Shown one piece after another: positions 41,536 to 50,687 of a stretch of 54,102 bases of DNA. The DNA is from Bacteroidota bacterium. Lineage in GTDB: Bacteria > Bacteroidota > Bacteroidia > Chitinophagales > Chitinophagaceae. The stretch lies in the NCBI GenBank assembly GCA_023422565.1, contig JAFAGR010000030.1, positions 1-54,102 on the forward strand, given 5' to 3'. The notes beneath the pieces are model-generated. The model saw nothing but the letters and a program-made list of their open reading frames with translations. It ran no database searches and had not been told where the DNA came from. The position numbers were made by a program, and so were the translations under genes. The number at the start of each line of letters is the position of its first letter. The first letter of the stretch is position 1.

Positions 41536-42546
41536 ATGACAGCTCAACGGGCAGTGGAAGATAAACAGGATTATTTCAGGCTTATCACCTTCTGGGTTAT
41601 TTGTGAGGCCTTTGCCGGCGGAATTATTCATGCAATCAAGTTGCCATTCAGTGGAATGATTGTGGGGTCATTTGCGGTTTTTTGCATAGTCATGATCGGA
41701 AAACATTTTCCGGGAAAAGGAAATATTCTAAAGGCAACCATTTTGGTGTGCATCTTTAAACTCATGCTCAGCCCACACAGTCCGCCAACGGCTTACCTGG
41801 CCGTTTTGTTCCAGGGCACAATAGGAGAATTGCTTTTCAGGCTGAAACTTCCTTTGAAAATAACCGCTATCCTGATTGCCTTCCTTGCTCTTGTAGAGTC
41901 TTCGGTTCAAAGGATTTTGGTACTGTGGCTGCTGTATGGCAAAGATTTTTGGGATGCGGTTGGCCGGTATCTTGAAAAATTCTCCCAGGGAGGGGGAGCC
42001 GGATCCATCCCGGAAAAAGTCGCCCTGGCCTATATTGGATTTCACGCCCTCTTCGGCCTGGTTGCCGGCTATTATTTTGCGATACTTGCAAGTGGCGCAG
42101 GGAAAAATGAACTCAGATTTTCAAGTTCATCTCCATCGGCATTGCATGAACTACCAAAAAGAAAAGGCCGAAAAAAGATCAGGTGGTTTTTTATCTTATT
42201 ATGGCTTATACTGGCCGCATTGTTAGCTTACGGTTACGCGTACCCGCAGAAAGCCTTGCTCAGTGGAAACTCAGCATTGTGGATACTGTTTCGAGCATTA
42301 AGCATATTGCTGGTTTGGTATTTTATCATTTCACCCCTCGTAATGAAATTGTTGAAAAGAAGATTGGAATTATCGAAAACAAAGCAATTGGAAGGATTTA
42401 TCTCCGTTCAGAACCTTCTCCCCTCTACCGGGGAGATCTTTTTCCGTTCGTGGGAGTTTTCTTCACAAAGAAAGGGCCTTGCGAGAGTTTTCCGGTTTCT
42501 CAAAATTCTCAGCGCTAACATGGTACCGCAAAAACAATCCGGGTAA
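41536..42546 (+). CDS. multi-pass membrane protein of unknown function, divergent from xdhA
   Basis: This 336-residue protein has about seven hydrophobic segments: about residues 12-32, 40-58, 62-95, 104-128, 155-178, 209-229 and 238-262. The loop LMLSPHSPPTAYLAVLFQGTIGELLF is distinctive. The first half faintly resembles small-molecule-binding membrane subunits of energy-coupling-factor (ECF) transporters, but I cannot confirm a family. It starts 35 bases from the xdhA start on the other strand, sharing the control region. A link to purine uptake or cofactor supply is therefore possible but unproven. Its stop lies one base from the convergent LOG gene. Confidence 0.75.
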   Translation: MTAQRAVEDKQDYFRLITFWVICEAFAGGIIHAIKLPFSGMIVGSFAVFCIVMIGKHFPGKGNILKATILVCIFKLMLSPHSPPTAYLAVLFQGTIGELLFRLKLPLKITAILIAFLALVESSVQRILVLWLLYGKDFWDAVGRYLEKFSQGGGAGSIPEKVALAYIGFHALFGLVAGYYFAILASGAGKNELRFSSSSPSALHELPKRKGRKKIRWFFILLWLILAALLAYGYAYPQKALLSGNSALWILFRALSILLVWYFIISPLVMKLLKRRLELSKTKQLEGFISVQNLLPSTGEIFFRSWEFSSQRKGLARVFRFLKILSANMVPQKQSG

Positions 42547-42547
42547 A

Positions 42548-43258
42548 TTATTCAAACAACCACCATCTCCTGCGTGGCACGGCAGGCTTGAGGCCAAACC
42601 TTTTAATTGAATTCTCTTGTATAAATTTAACAGCCTCATCAATTGAATCAGTAAAAAGGCAGAGATCAAGATCTTCAGGAGAAATGGTTGCATTCTCATT
42701 CATCAGTTGAAGATGCTCCATCACTTCTTTATGATAACTCTTATTAAAAATTATAATTGGAAACTCAGAGATCTTGCGCGTTTGCACAAGAGTTAATGCC
42801 TCAAAAAATTCATCCAGCGTTCCAAAACCGCCGGGCATCACAATGAAGGCATAAGAATATTTTAAGAGGAGGGTTTTTCTAACAAAGAAATATTTTATGT
42901 TCACCCATTTATCCAGGTAAGGGTTCTCGTGCTGCTCTTGCGGAAGCAAAATATTACACCCCACGCTTTTACCACCCACATCTTTAGCGCCGCGGTTAGC
43001 TGCTTCCATGATACCCGGCCCACCGCCCGTCATAACGGTAAAGCCAAGCTTTGCCACTTCGGCCGCAATTTTTCGTGCATCATCGTAATAAGGATGATCT
43101 TCTTTAAACCTCGCCGAACCAAAAATGGTAACGCAGGGCCCAACAAAATGAAGTTTTCGCAATCCTCTTACAATATCACGAAGCACGTGAACTGCAAATT
43201 TAAAATCGCGCCACCTGCTCTGCGGACCATCTAAAAATTTTATCTCGCCTGTACTCAT
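42548..43258 (-). CDS. LOG family protein (TIGR00730 Rossmann fold)
   Basis: This 236-residue protein has the LOG motifs GGGPGIMEAANRGAKDVGG and PGGFGTLDEFFEALTLVQT. In characterised members these give nucleoside 5'-monophosphate phosphoribohydrolase activity (cytokinin activation in plants, nucleotide clearance in bacteria). All motif residues are present. The physiological substrate in this organism is unknown; proximity to purine genes may be chance. Confidence 0.92.
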   Translation of the reverse strand: MSTGEIKFLDGPQSRWRDFKFAVHVLRDIVRGLRKLHFVGPCVTIFGSARFKEDHPYYDDARKIAAEVAKLGFTVMTGGGPGIMEAANRGAKDVGGKSVGCNILLPQEQHENPYLDKWVNIKYFFVRKTLLLKYSYAFIVMPGGFGTLDEFFEALTLVQTRKISEFPIIIFNKSYHKEVMEHLQLMNENATISPEDLDLCLFTDSIDEAVKFIQENSIKRFGLKPAVPRRRWWLFE

Positions 43259-43346
43259 CTTTCAATTTTTGTTTCGTTCCGTAACGTTAAAGGTAAGTGC
43301 AAATTTAGCACAGCCGTTTTTGCCTGAACGCATGATGTAGGGCAAT

Positions 43347-43371
43347 AAAAAAGTCCCGGCTAAGCGGGACC
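43347..43371 (-). terminator. terminator after tRNA-Ala
   Basis: On the minus strand the stem GTCCCG/CGGGAC is followed by a run of six T. It lies directly downstream of the tRNA 3' end. Confidence 0.8.
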
Positions 43372-43376
43372 TTTTG

Positions 43377-43450
<74 letters not shown>

Positions 43451-43577
43451 TTGCAAATCAGGTGGCAAATTTATGGGAATTGGAAGTGGTGGCAAAAAAA
43501 ATGCTTTCCATACTTTTTTCTAAAACTTTTGGGCATTGGTTTCTGTAACGAAATATCACCGATTTTTTTGAAGAAGA

Positions 43578-46175
43578 TTATTTAATGATAGGCGCCAATT
43601 TAGTGGGTTCAACAGCCAACCGAATTCCCTCAGCGGCTTGTTTCACCTTTTGAAGTAAGAGTGGAGGCACGGCAGGGTCAGGATTAGCAAGATAATCTTC
43701 CAGAATTTCTAGTGAAGCCTCGCTTGAATAAGTGTCCAGCATATTTCCAACCCATTGGGTCGGAAAAAAGATATCGCTGGTTTGAAGTACATCGGGTAAT
43801 ACTGCTAAGGCCTGGGAAATGTAGCGCACGCTTTCACGCTGCCGCAGAGGGTGGTGCAACCAGGAAATAGCGGCGGCCACATCGCTGTCGTTCGGTCGAC
43901 CGGCAGGATCAAGAATTGTGGTGAAAAAAGAATCCCTCACCTTCACGTCGGAAGAAAGCGCCGGGATGAGGTAAGCAAATGAATTTCGTGTACCCGGGTC
44001 CGTTATGCTGTCGCGCTGACGTTGCATAACTTCCTTTGAGCGATAGCCCCGCACGGCAAGTTCCCTTGCCAACTGGTTCCAGTCGTTACTGCCGAATGTT
44101 ACACCCGCAGGAAGCACCCTCCTGTTCCAGTAATCATACAACGTATCCAGCGCCGCAGCTGATTCCGAAATGCGCATGTAGCTACGCAGTACGGCGGTTC
44201 GGTTTTCCTTAGCCTGCTTTTGTAGAGCTTTCCGCAAGCTGTTCTCCACAAGAGCGGTCAGTTTCCGGCGCGCGACCACATCCAGGTATCGCCAATAGAT
44301 ACTCTGCACATACGCCAGTTCCCTTTCAAGAATCTGCTTATCCGGCTCCGTGGCGGCAAGATTCAATAATATACGCAATAGTTGTTCAGCGTTTAAGGCC
44401 GGAGCTGGTTCACCCTTCCTACTAAGCTGCCTATCGGCGAGCATCCTTTCATAGAGATTGACGACAGTTGATGCGCGCGCTTCCGGGATGCTGATCTTAT
44501 CAAAATATTTCAACGCCCTCTCGTCAAATGGAAATAACCCATAGCCTTCGCCACTTGAATTAAACACGATAAAGTCGGGCATTTTTAACCCCCTCGCTTC
44601 CGGAACATCCATCGTTGCATTTGTGAGATTTACCGGAACTATTTTAAACTCTCCTCCTTCATAGGCCAGCAATATCTCAAAGCGCTGCGGCCAGGTCATT
44701 TCTTTGTTCCATTCGCCCTGTTGCGTGAAAGTGAGCCTTGTGATCTCTCCCCTTGCTGTATCCATGCTGTAGCCTATGACGGGCCTGCCCGGTTGATCGA
44801 TCCATGCAGTTGAAAAATGTTTAAGGTCTGTTGCGGTGTGTTTCTGAAACGCCGACATTAATTCAGCAAAATCTGCATTACCGCCTTTAAATGTGCGCAC
44901 ATATTCCTGCAATCCCGATCGAAAGGCCTCCTCTCCCATTAACAATGCCAGTTGATGAATCGCGATCGGGGCTTTGTTGTAAGTGATGGGGCCGTAGACT
45001 AGTCCGGCCTGGTTTAGATTGGGAAGGTTGCGATTGATCGGTTCAGAAGACCGATAACGGTCAACAGAAAAAGCTGCGGGGAAATTGCTAAGCACCGCTT
45101 TTTTCTTTAAGTCTTTCTGCGGACTGATACTGCTTGCAAACCTGTTGCCCAGATAATTGGCAAATACTTCTTTTAGCCACACGTCATTGAACCATTTCAT
45201 GGTTACATCGTCTCCGAACCACATATGGCTAACCTCATGGCCAATGGTATTAGCACGCGCGAATTCTTCCGTAGCGGATGCTACATCCATGAAAAGCGTC
45301 CGTCCATTATAGAAAACAGCTCCCGGATGTTCCATGCCCGACACACTGAACCTCGGAATCTCTACAAAATCAAATTTTGGAAAAGGATATGGCATGCCAA
45401 GATATTGAGAAATGAAGTCGATCGCACGGAAGTTAAGATCAATGCATTTATCAAGGCTTGAATCGATCTTTGCGCGATCAGTTTCGCGGTAATAAAAATT
45501 AATTGTTCTATCCTTTCTCGTTTCAGAATACTTCGAAAATTCTCCTGCAGCGAAGGCAAAGAGGTAGGTGCTGACCGGTTGTGTTTGTGCGAAAGTAAAC
45601 GTGGTTCCGGCTTTAGTGTTTAAAGAGTCGATGACCGGGCCATTGCTTACGGCGGTCCAACCACGGGGAACAGAAAGTTCTAAAGAGAAGCGCGCTTTCA
45701 GATCGGGTTGATCGAAGCACGGAAATACTTCCCTGGCCTTTGCCGGCACAAAAAACGTATAGGCCAAACCGTTAGTATCGATCTTCGCAGGCTTTCCGGA
45801 AGAAAAAAAGGTGATCTTCACTTCATTATGCTGTTGCCGCAAAGTTCCGGAAGGAATTACCAGGTGTTCATCGCGATGATCAATTTTTACCGATCTGCCA
45901 TTTACCTGTAGTTTCTTAATACTGTTCGGCAGGCTTTTGAAATCAATTTGCAAAGGTTGATCTGGCGCACCGTAGTCAAAATAGATGTACTCTTCTGCAG
46001 CCATCTGCTGCGAAGTTTTAGATATATTGAAATGAAGTAAATACTGCACCTTGGAAAGGTTTTGCTTCCTAAACTCTGCAAGCTTCTTGCTCACACCGCT
46101 TTGAACGGCTTGTGCATGGGTACTAAGTTGAAACAGGCAGAGAAACAAAACCAAAAATGATGCGATGTACTTCAT
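43578..46175 (-). CDS. M1 family metallo-aminopeptidase, secreted
   Basis: This 865-residue zinc aminopeptidase has a signal peptide at MKYIASFLVLFLCLFQLSTHAQ; an upstream in-frame ATG is rejected because it would precede the signal sequence. The zinc site HEVSHMWFGDD (about residue 312) and the downstream Glu in WLKEVFANY are intact. The exopeptidase motif reads SGMEHPGA in place of GAMEN. The C-terminal half is helical, as in M1 enzymes. It probably trims peptides in the periplasm. It stands alone downstream of a short secreted hypothetical gene. Confidence 0.93.
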   Translation of the reverse strand: MKYIASFLVLFLCLFQLSTHAQAVQSGVSKKLAEFRKQNLSKVQYLLHFNISKTSQQMAAEEYIYFDYGAPDQPLQIDFKSLPNSIKKLQVNGRSVKIDHRDEHLVIPSGTLRQQHNEVKITFFSSGKPAKIDTNGLAYTFFVPAKAREVFPCFDQPDLKARFSLELSVPRGWTAVSNGPVIDSLNTKAGTTFTFAQTQPVSTYLFAFAAGEFSKYSETRKDRTINFYYRETDRAKIDSSLDKCIDLNFRAIDFISQYLGMPYPFPKFDFVEIPRFSVSGMEHPGAVFYNGRTLFMDVASATEEFARANTIGHEVSHMWFGDDVTMKWFNDVWLKEVFANYLGNRFASSISPQKDLKKKAVLSNFPAAFSVDRYRSSEPINRNLPNLNQAGLVYGPITYNKAPIAIHQLALLMGEEAFRSGLQEYVRTFKGGNADFAELMSAFQKHTATDLKHFSTAWIDQPGRPVIGYSMDTARGEITRLTFTQQGEWNKEMTWPQRFEILLAYEGGEFKIVPVNLTNATMDVPEARGLKMPDFIVFNSSGEGYGLFPFDERALKYFDKISIPEARASTVVNLYERMLADRQLSRKGEPAPALNAEQLLRILLNLAATEPDKQILERELAYVQSIYWRYLDVVARRKLTALVENSLRKALQKQAKENRTAVLRSYMRISESAAALDTLYDYWNRRVLPAGVTFGSNDWNQLARELAVRGYRSKEVMQRQRDSITDPGTRNSFAYLIPALSSDVKVRDSFFTTILDPAGRPNDSDVAAAISWLHHPLRQRESVRYISQALAVLPDVLQTSDIFFPTQWVGNMLDTYSSEASLEILEDYLANPDPAVPPLLLQKVKQAAEGIRLAVEPTKLAPIIK

Positions 46176-46258
46176 GCTTATAAAAGTCGGAAATAAAAAA
46201 CGACGCACGAAATGCAGCGTTCAAAATTTTATCATTCCAAATGAAAAAATCTATCAAC

Positions 46259-46726
46259 TCAATTCACTATCATAGCGGGGCCGCTCTGCGTGAATTTTTT
46301 CTTGTAAATAAACAACTCACACTTCGCAGTGCTGTATTTACAATGGGTTTTCTCCCTGAACTTTAATCGCTTGCCGTTATAGGAAATTCGTTCTTTAGGA
46401 TCAACCTCCCTTAAAAAGTCTATAAGCTTTACATGATTAAGATAGGTGTTTGAGAAGAAGACAAGTAACAATTCTTCCTTGCTTTTGAAATCGATCTTAT
46501 ATGGCTTTTTAAAAAGAATACTGTCTCCGTCTGCCACCAAAAAATGATTGCGTTCATCAGGAAAAACGCGGAAGCTGTATTTTTCCGCCACAGACCTGAA
46601 CTCCGCAGTGTCGATTGTTTTAACGAATTCCAGCACCACTTCATTTTTTACAAACTGTGCAGAGGCGGTGGTGAGCAGGCCGGTTGTGGCAGCTAATAAA
46701 GCATAACACTTTTTAATGATGTTCAT
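46259..46726 (-). CDS. secreted hypothetical protein
   Basis: This 155-residue protein starts at MNIIKKCYALLAATTGLLTTASAQ, a clear signal peptide; the ATG 11 codons upstream would bury it. The mature part is mixed alpha/beta with two cysteines in HCKYSTAKCEL that could form a disulfide. I recognise no domain. It lies between citrate synthase and the M1 peptidase on the same strand. Confidence 0.7.
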   Translation of the reverse strand: MNIIKKCYALLAATTGLLTTASAQFVKNEVVLEFVKTIDTAEFRSVAEKYSFRVFPDERNHFLVADGDSILFKKPYKIDFKSKEELLLVFFSNTYLNHVKLIDFLREVDPKERISYNGKRLKFREKTHCKYSTAKCELFIYKKKFTQSGPAMIVN

Positions 46727-46771
46727 ACATTGAAAAATAAAGAAGGGCTGCTGATGCAACCCTTAGTTTCT

Positions 46772-48097
46772 TTAATCTCCCCAAATTTCTTCCTTTCCTT
46801 CCAGCCATAATTTCACCTGGTCTGTAGTTATCGACTTCGGCCTTTCGAGCGGGAAGCCCAGCGCCCTGTCCCAACACAAACTGGCAAGCACACCCAAAGC
46901 GCGCGACACACCGAACAACACGGTGTAAAATTCATACTCTTTCATACCATAGTGAACGAGCAAGGCACCGCTATGTGCATCCACATTAGGCCAGGGGTTT
47001 TTTATTTTAGCTATCGATCCCAATATATTCGGAACAGTTTCATACACATTCCATACTGTATTTACCAAAGGGTCATCAGGCATATGTTTTTTACCAAACT
47101 CCATTTGCGCTTCAAAGCGTGGGTCTGTTTTTCTCAACACCGCATGGCCATAACCCGGAACTACCTTTCCTTCGCTTAAAGTTTTCTTTACATATTCTTC
47201 AATCTGCTCTTTTGTTGGAGATTCTGAACCGATCTGTTCGCGAAGTTCAAATATCCATTTGATCACTTCCTGATTGGCAAGGCCATGCAAAGGGCCTGCA
47301 AGTCCATTCATACCGGCGGCGAAACTCAAATATGGGTCGCTAAGCGCAGACCCCACAAGATGCGTAGTGTGAGCAGAAACGTTTCCTCCTTCATGGTCTG
47401 CATGAATGGTCATATACAAACGCATCAGTTCTTTGAAACCCTCATCTTCATAACCCATCATGTGAGCGAAATTTCCCGCCCAGTCTAACAATCCATTTGG
47501 TTGAATGTGATCGCCGCCTTTATACTTTCTTCTATATATGTAAGCTGCAATACGCGGCAGACGTGCAATAAGATCCATTGCATCATCAAAGGCCGCATTC
47601 CAATAATCTTTTTTGTTCATGCCCTTCGCATACAGTTTGGCGAACTGGCTTTCGGTTTGCAAACTCATTATCGCCACTACAAATTGCGTCATGGGATGTG
47701 AGTTGATCGGCAGTGCCTCTATAGTTGCAAACACATGATTGGGTACATGGCTTCTTCTTTGCCAAACGCTTGTGAGATGCGTTACATCATCTTCGGTGGG
47801 AAGTTCCCCTACCAGCATTAAGTAAAATAACCCTTCGGGAAGCGGCTCGCTTCCGCCGGGCGCCTTTGGTAATTTTTTTTGTAACTCGGGAATTGAATAA
47901 CCGCGAAAACGAATACCATCCTGCGCATCAAGAAGGCTTGTTTCCGTTACAAGGCCCGTCATGCCACGCATGCCCTGGAATACCTGTGCGAGAGTGACCT
48001 CTCCTATTTTTTTATCGCCATGATCTTTCAAAATATCTTTAACATCAGCAGCTACCTCATCTGCCTTCGCCTTGAACCTGTCTTTAATAATGCCCAT
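46772..48097 (-). CDS. citrate synthase, eukaryotic/mitochondrial type
   Basis: Citrate synthase condenses oxaloacetate and acetyl-CoA. This 441-residue protein closely follows the mitochondrial form rather than the common bacterial GltA. GIRFRGYSIPELQKKLPKAP, DHEGGNVSAHT (His), PLHGLANQEV, VVPGYGHAVLR (catalytic His) and NVDAHSGALL (catalytic Asp near 373) are all nearly as in animals. The active site is complete. No regulatory NADH-binding domain of the E. coli type is seen. It is probably monocistronic. Confidence 0.95.
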   Translation of the reverse strand: MGIIKDRFKAKADEVAADVKDILKDHGDKKIGEVTLAQVFQGMRGMTGLVTETSLLDAQDGIRFRGYSIPELQKKLPKAPGGSEPLPEGLFYLMLVGELPTEDDVTHLTSVWQRRSHVPNHVFATIEALPINSHPMTQFVVAIMSLQTESQFAKLYAKGMNKKDYWNAAFDDAMDLIARLPRIAAYIYRRKYKGGDHIQPNGLLDWAGNFAHMMGYEDEGFKELMRLYMTIHADHEGGNVSAHTTHLVGSALSDPYLSFAAGMNGLAGPLHGLANQEVIKWIFELREQIGSESPTKEQIEEYVKKTLSEGKVVPGYGHAVLRKTDPRFEAQMEFGKKHMPDDPLVNTVWNVYETVPNILGSIAKIKNPWPNVDAHSGALLVHYGMKEYEFYTVLFGVSRALGVLASLCWDRALGFPLERPKSITTDQVKLWLEGKEEIWGD

Positions 48098-48144
48098 TTT
48101 AAATTCCGGATTTTAAAGTCTTAGAAAATTTGTTATACTTATTA

Positions 48145-48161
48145 AATCACCGAAGGTGATT
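48145..48161 (-). promoter_or_regulatory. 7-bp hairpin in the citrate synthase leader
   Basis: The sequence AATCACC-TTC-GGTGATT on the minus strand forms a perfect hairpin about 50 bases before the citrate synthase ATG. It could be an operator or a leader structure. The rest of the 209-base spacer shows nothing clear. Confidence 0.4.
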
Positions 48162-48306
48162 CGCTTAAAATTACAACGGGAACTATTGCCAAACAAAAGT
48201 TTCTTAAACAGCCGGTAACCTTTTGATTACACATTAACCTGTATCGAACTTCAATACTTTTTGGAACCTGCCAGATGACCCTTCATCTTAACTTTTCGCT
48301 CTTAAA

Positions 48307-49398
48307 TTACTTAGGCGCTTTCCTATAAAAGTAATAGGCCACAAAGGCAAAGAGAATATTAGGCGTCCAGGAGGCGAGCAGCGGAGGAAAGCTGCCTTGG
48401 GTAGCAAAAACAACTGAAAGCCTGCTGAACAGTACATACAAGACGCTGATCACTACGCCGATGGCCAGGTGAATCCCGCTTCCTCCACGCACTTTTCGCG
48501 AGGCAAGCACTGCACCAATGATGGTGAGAATAAAAACGGAAACCGGAATAGCATCACGGTTGTATCTTTCAACCAATAAGGCGTTTACCATTTCAGAGCC
48601 ACGGCTTCTTTCTTTCCTGATAAAATCATTAAGCATCGGCGTGGTCATCTGGTCTTTGAGATAATCGTCTCTTCGAAGATCAAGGGGAGTGAAATTGTAA
48701 TCCATCCATTTGGCCTGGCTTATCTCAACCTTTTCGTTTATTCCGTTCACCGATCTTTCCTGCACATTATTCAGTTTCCATTTACGTTGGGCACTGTCCC
48801 ATGTAAAACTTATTGCGCGAAGATTATACTCGAGTGCATTCCCTTTATAACGCTGCACGAAGAGATTGTTTCCTGTTCGGCTGACGGTATCGTATCCTTT
48901 TATGCCAACCCAGGAATTTTCATCGAGCTTGAAATACATGTTCTGCTTGTAGGATGTATTTTTATTTGAGCCGGAATTTACATCCACGTAATTCTTTTCG
49001 AAATCAGCCCACTTTCTGTTAGCCCGGGGAATAATAAACTGGTAGCCGAACCACAGGAGTGCCGTCATCATTAAACCCCCGACAGCAAAGGGCTGCAGGT
49101 ATCGGTTAAAGCTTACGCCGCTGCTTAGAATGGCCACCACCTCTGAACGGCCAGCCATTTTGGACGTAAAAAATATAACTGAGATAAAAATAAAGAGTGG
49201 AAAAAGCATTGCCACTATTCGTGGGATAAAGCCGAAATAATAATCTGTGATGATGCGCGAAACAGGGAGTTTCGATTTTACGAAATCATCTGTGTGTTCG
49301 CTGACATCAACCACCACCACTATGGTGGTAAGCAGGAGAAGGCAGAAAAAAAATGTGGTGAGATACTTCTTTAATATGTAGCTGTCCAGCTTTTTCAT
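48307..49398 (-). CDS. LptF/LptG family permease
   Basis: This 363-residue YjgP/YjgQ protein is a membrane subunit of the Lpt machine that extracts LPS from the inner membrane. It has the N-terminal helix LDSYILKKYLTTFFFCLLLL, three helices up to about residue 125, a periplasmic jellyroll-like region, and three C-terminal helices. FGFIPRIVAMLFPLFIF and the RSEVVAILSSGVSF loop are characteristic. A TATCTTTA box lies just upstream (49416-49409). Confidence 0.92.
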   Translation of the reverse strand: MKKLDSYILKKYLTTFFFCLLLLTTIVVVVDVSEHTDDFVKSKLPVSRIITDYYFGFIPRIVAMLFPLFIFISVIFFTSKMAGRSEVVAILSSGVSFNRYLQPFAVGGLMMTALLWFGYQFIIPRANRKWADFEKNYVDVNSGSNKNTSYKQNMYFKLDENSWVGIKGYDTVSRTGNNLFVQRYKGNALEYNLRAISFTWDSAQRKWKLNNVQERSVNGINEKVEISQAKWMDYNFTPLDLRRDDYLKDQMTTPMLNDFIRKERSRGSEMVNALLVERYNRDAIPVSVFILTIIGAVLASRKVRGGSGIHLAIGVVISVLYVLFSRLSVVFATQGSFPPLLASWTPNILFAFVAYYFYRKAPK

Positions 49399-49448
49399 TC
49401 AGGAAGTGTAAAGATAAGACGATGCATTACGCTATGCGGTGAGAAGTG

Positions 49449-50678
49449 TTAATTTGTAAATGCCCCGGCAATGGATTTCGCAGCGAGGAAGCCACTCGTC
49501 CAGGCATGCTGAAAATTATAGCCGCCGGTAATTCCATCCACATTCATGATCTCTCCTGCAAAGTAAAGGTTGCTGCAAATTTTGCTCTGCATTGTGAGCG
49601 GGTCGATCTCCTCGGTTTTCACCCCTCCTGCTGTAACAAATTCTTCCTTAAAAGTAGTTTTCCCCGATACCTCGCATTCAAAGGTGGTGAGCAGCTTCGC
49701 CAGCATGTTTTGCGACTTTGCGGTAAGGTCCGCCCAACGGGTATCTTTCTCCACTTCTGCCTGGTCTAAAAAAAACTGCCAAAGCCTTGCGGGCATTTCA
49801 AAAGGGTTCCTGTTAGCTATTTTTTGCGATGCGTGAACGCTGCGCATCCTTATAAGTTCTTCCCTGCATGAATTCTCATGAAACTCCGGGATCCAATTAA
49901 TGCGAATGGAAAACCTGTAGTTAAAAGATGCAAGCTCGCGCGCAGCCCAGGCGGACAAACGAAGAATTGCCGGGCCGCTCAAACCCCAGTGCGTGATGAG
50001 TACTGGGCCTTCTTCCTGAAATTTTGTTCCCGCAATTTTTACCGATGCCTGTTGCGCAATACCCATCAACCCCGTAATGGGATGCGAGGGAAGATTGAAA
50101 GTGAACAGGGATGGCAGGGGATTTTCAATTGAATGGCCGGTGTTAATGATCCAGCCGAACTGTTCTACCTTCGGGAAACCGCCGCATGCAATAACAAGAT
50201 GATCGCATTGTTCAACTTTGCCGACAGAAGTCTCAACGTTCCATTTATCGTTTCGTCTATTGATGGCCGTTACTCCCTCATTGAGCCGGATATCCACATT
50301 ATACTTTGAAGCTTCATCAAGCAAGCAGTTAATAATTGTTTGAGAACTGTCAGATACCGGAAACATTCGTCCGTCTGCCTCGGCTTTCAGCTCCACGCCG
50401 CGTTCTTCAAACCACCTGATGGTATCGTTGGTAAAAAAACCGGAAAAGGACCGCTTAACAAAGTTACCGCCGCGAGGGTAACGTTTAGCCATATCCGAAA
50501 TATTGAAACAAGCATGTGTAACATTGCAACGCCCGCCTCCGCTCACTTTAACCTTGCTTAATAATTTGGAAGACTTTTCAAGAAGCACTACCCGGAGCGA
50601 CCGGTTCATTCGGGCCGCATTCACTGCACAGAATATTCCGGCAGCGCCACCACCGATAATGCACAGCTTCTCTTTCAT
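49449..50678 (-). CDS. HI0933-like NAD(P)/FAD-dependent oxidoreductase
   Basis: This 409-residue flavoprotein begins with the dinucleotide fold CIIGGGAAGIFCAVNAAR, followed by SGGGRCNVTHACF, LVIACGGFPK and a C-terminal EIMNVDGITGGYNFQHAWTSG. This is the YhiN/HI0933 family, whose natural reaction is not settled. It starts nine bases downstream of the map stop and probably shares a transcript with it. Confidence 0.9.
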   Translation of the reverse strand: MKEKLCIIGGGAAGIFCAVNAARMNRSLRVVLLEKSSKLLSKVKVSGGGRCNVTHACFNISDMAKRYPRGGNFVKRSFSGFFTNDTIRWFEERGVELKAEADGRMFPVSDSSQTIINCLLDEASKYNVDIRLNEGVTAINRRNDKWNVETSVGKVEQCDHLVIACGGFPKVEQFGWIINTGHSIENPLPSLFTFNLPSHPITGLMGIAQQASVKIAGTKFQEEGPVLITHWGLSGPAILRLSAWAARELASFNYRFSIRINWIPEFHENSCREELIRMRSVHASQKIANRNPFEMPARLWQFFLDQAEVEKDTRWADLTAKSQNMLAKLLTTFECEVSGKTTFKEEFVTAGGVKTEEIDPLTMQSKICSNLYFAGEIMNVDGITGGYNFQHAWTSGFLAAKSIAGAFTN

Positions 50679-50687
50679 ACAAGAAAA

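Noticed and set aside
43578..43700. Frame loss at the end of the M1 peptidase
   Set aside because: The C-terminus ends normally at a TAA after a helical segment; length is within the family range.
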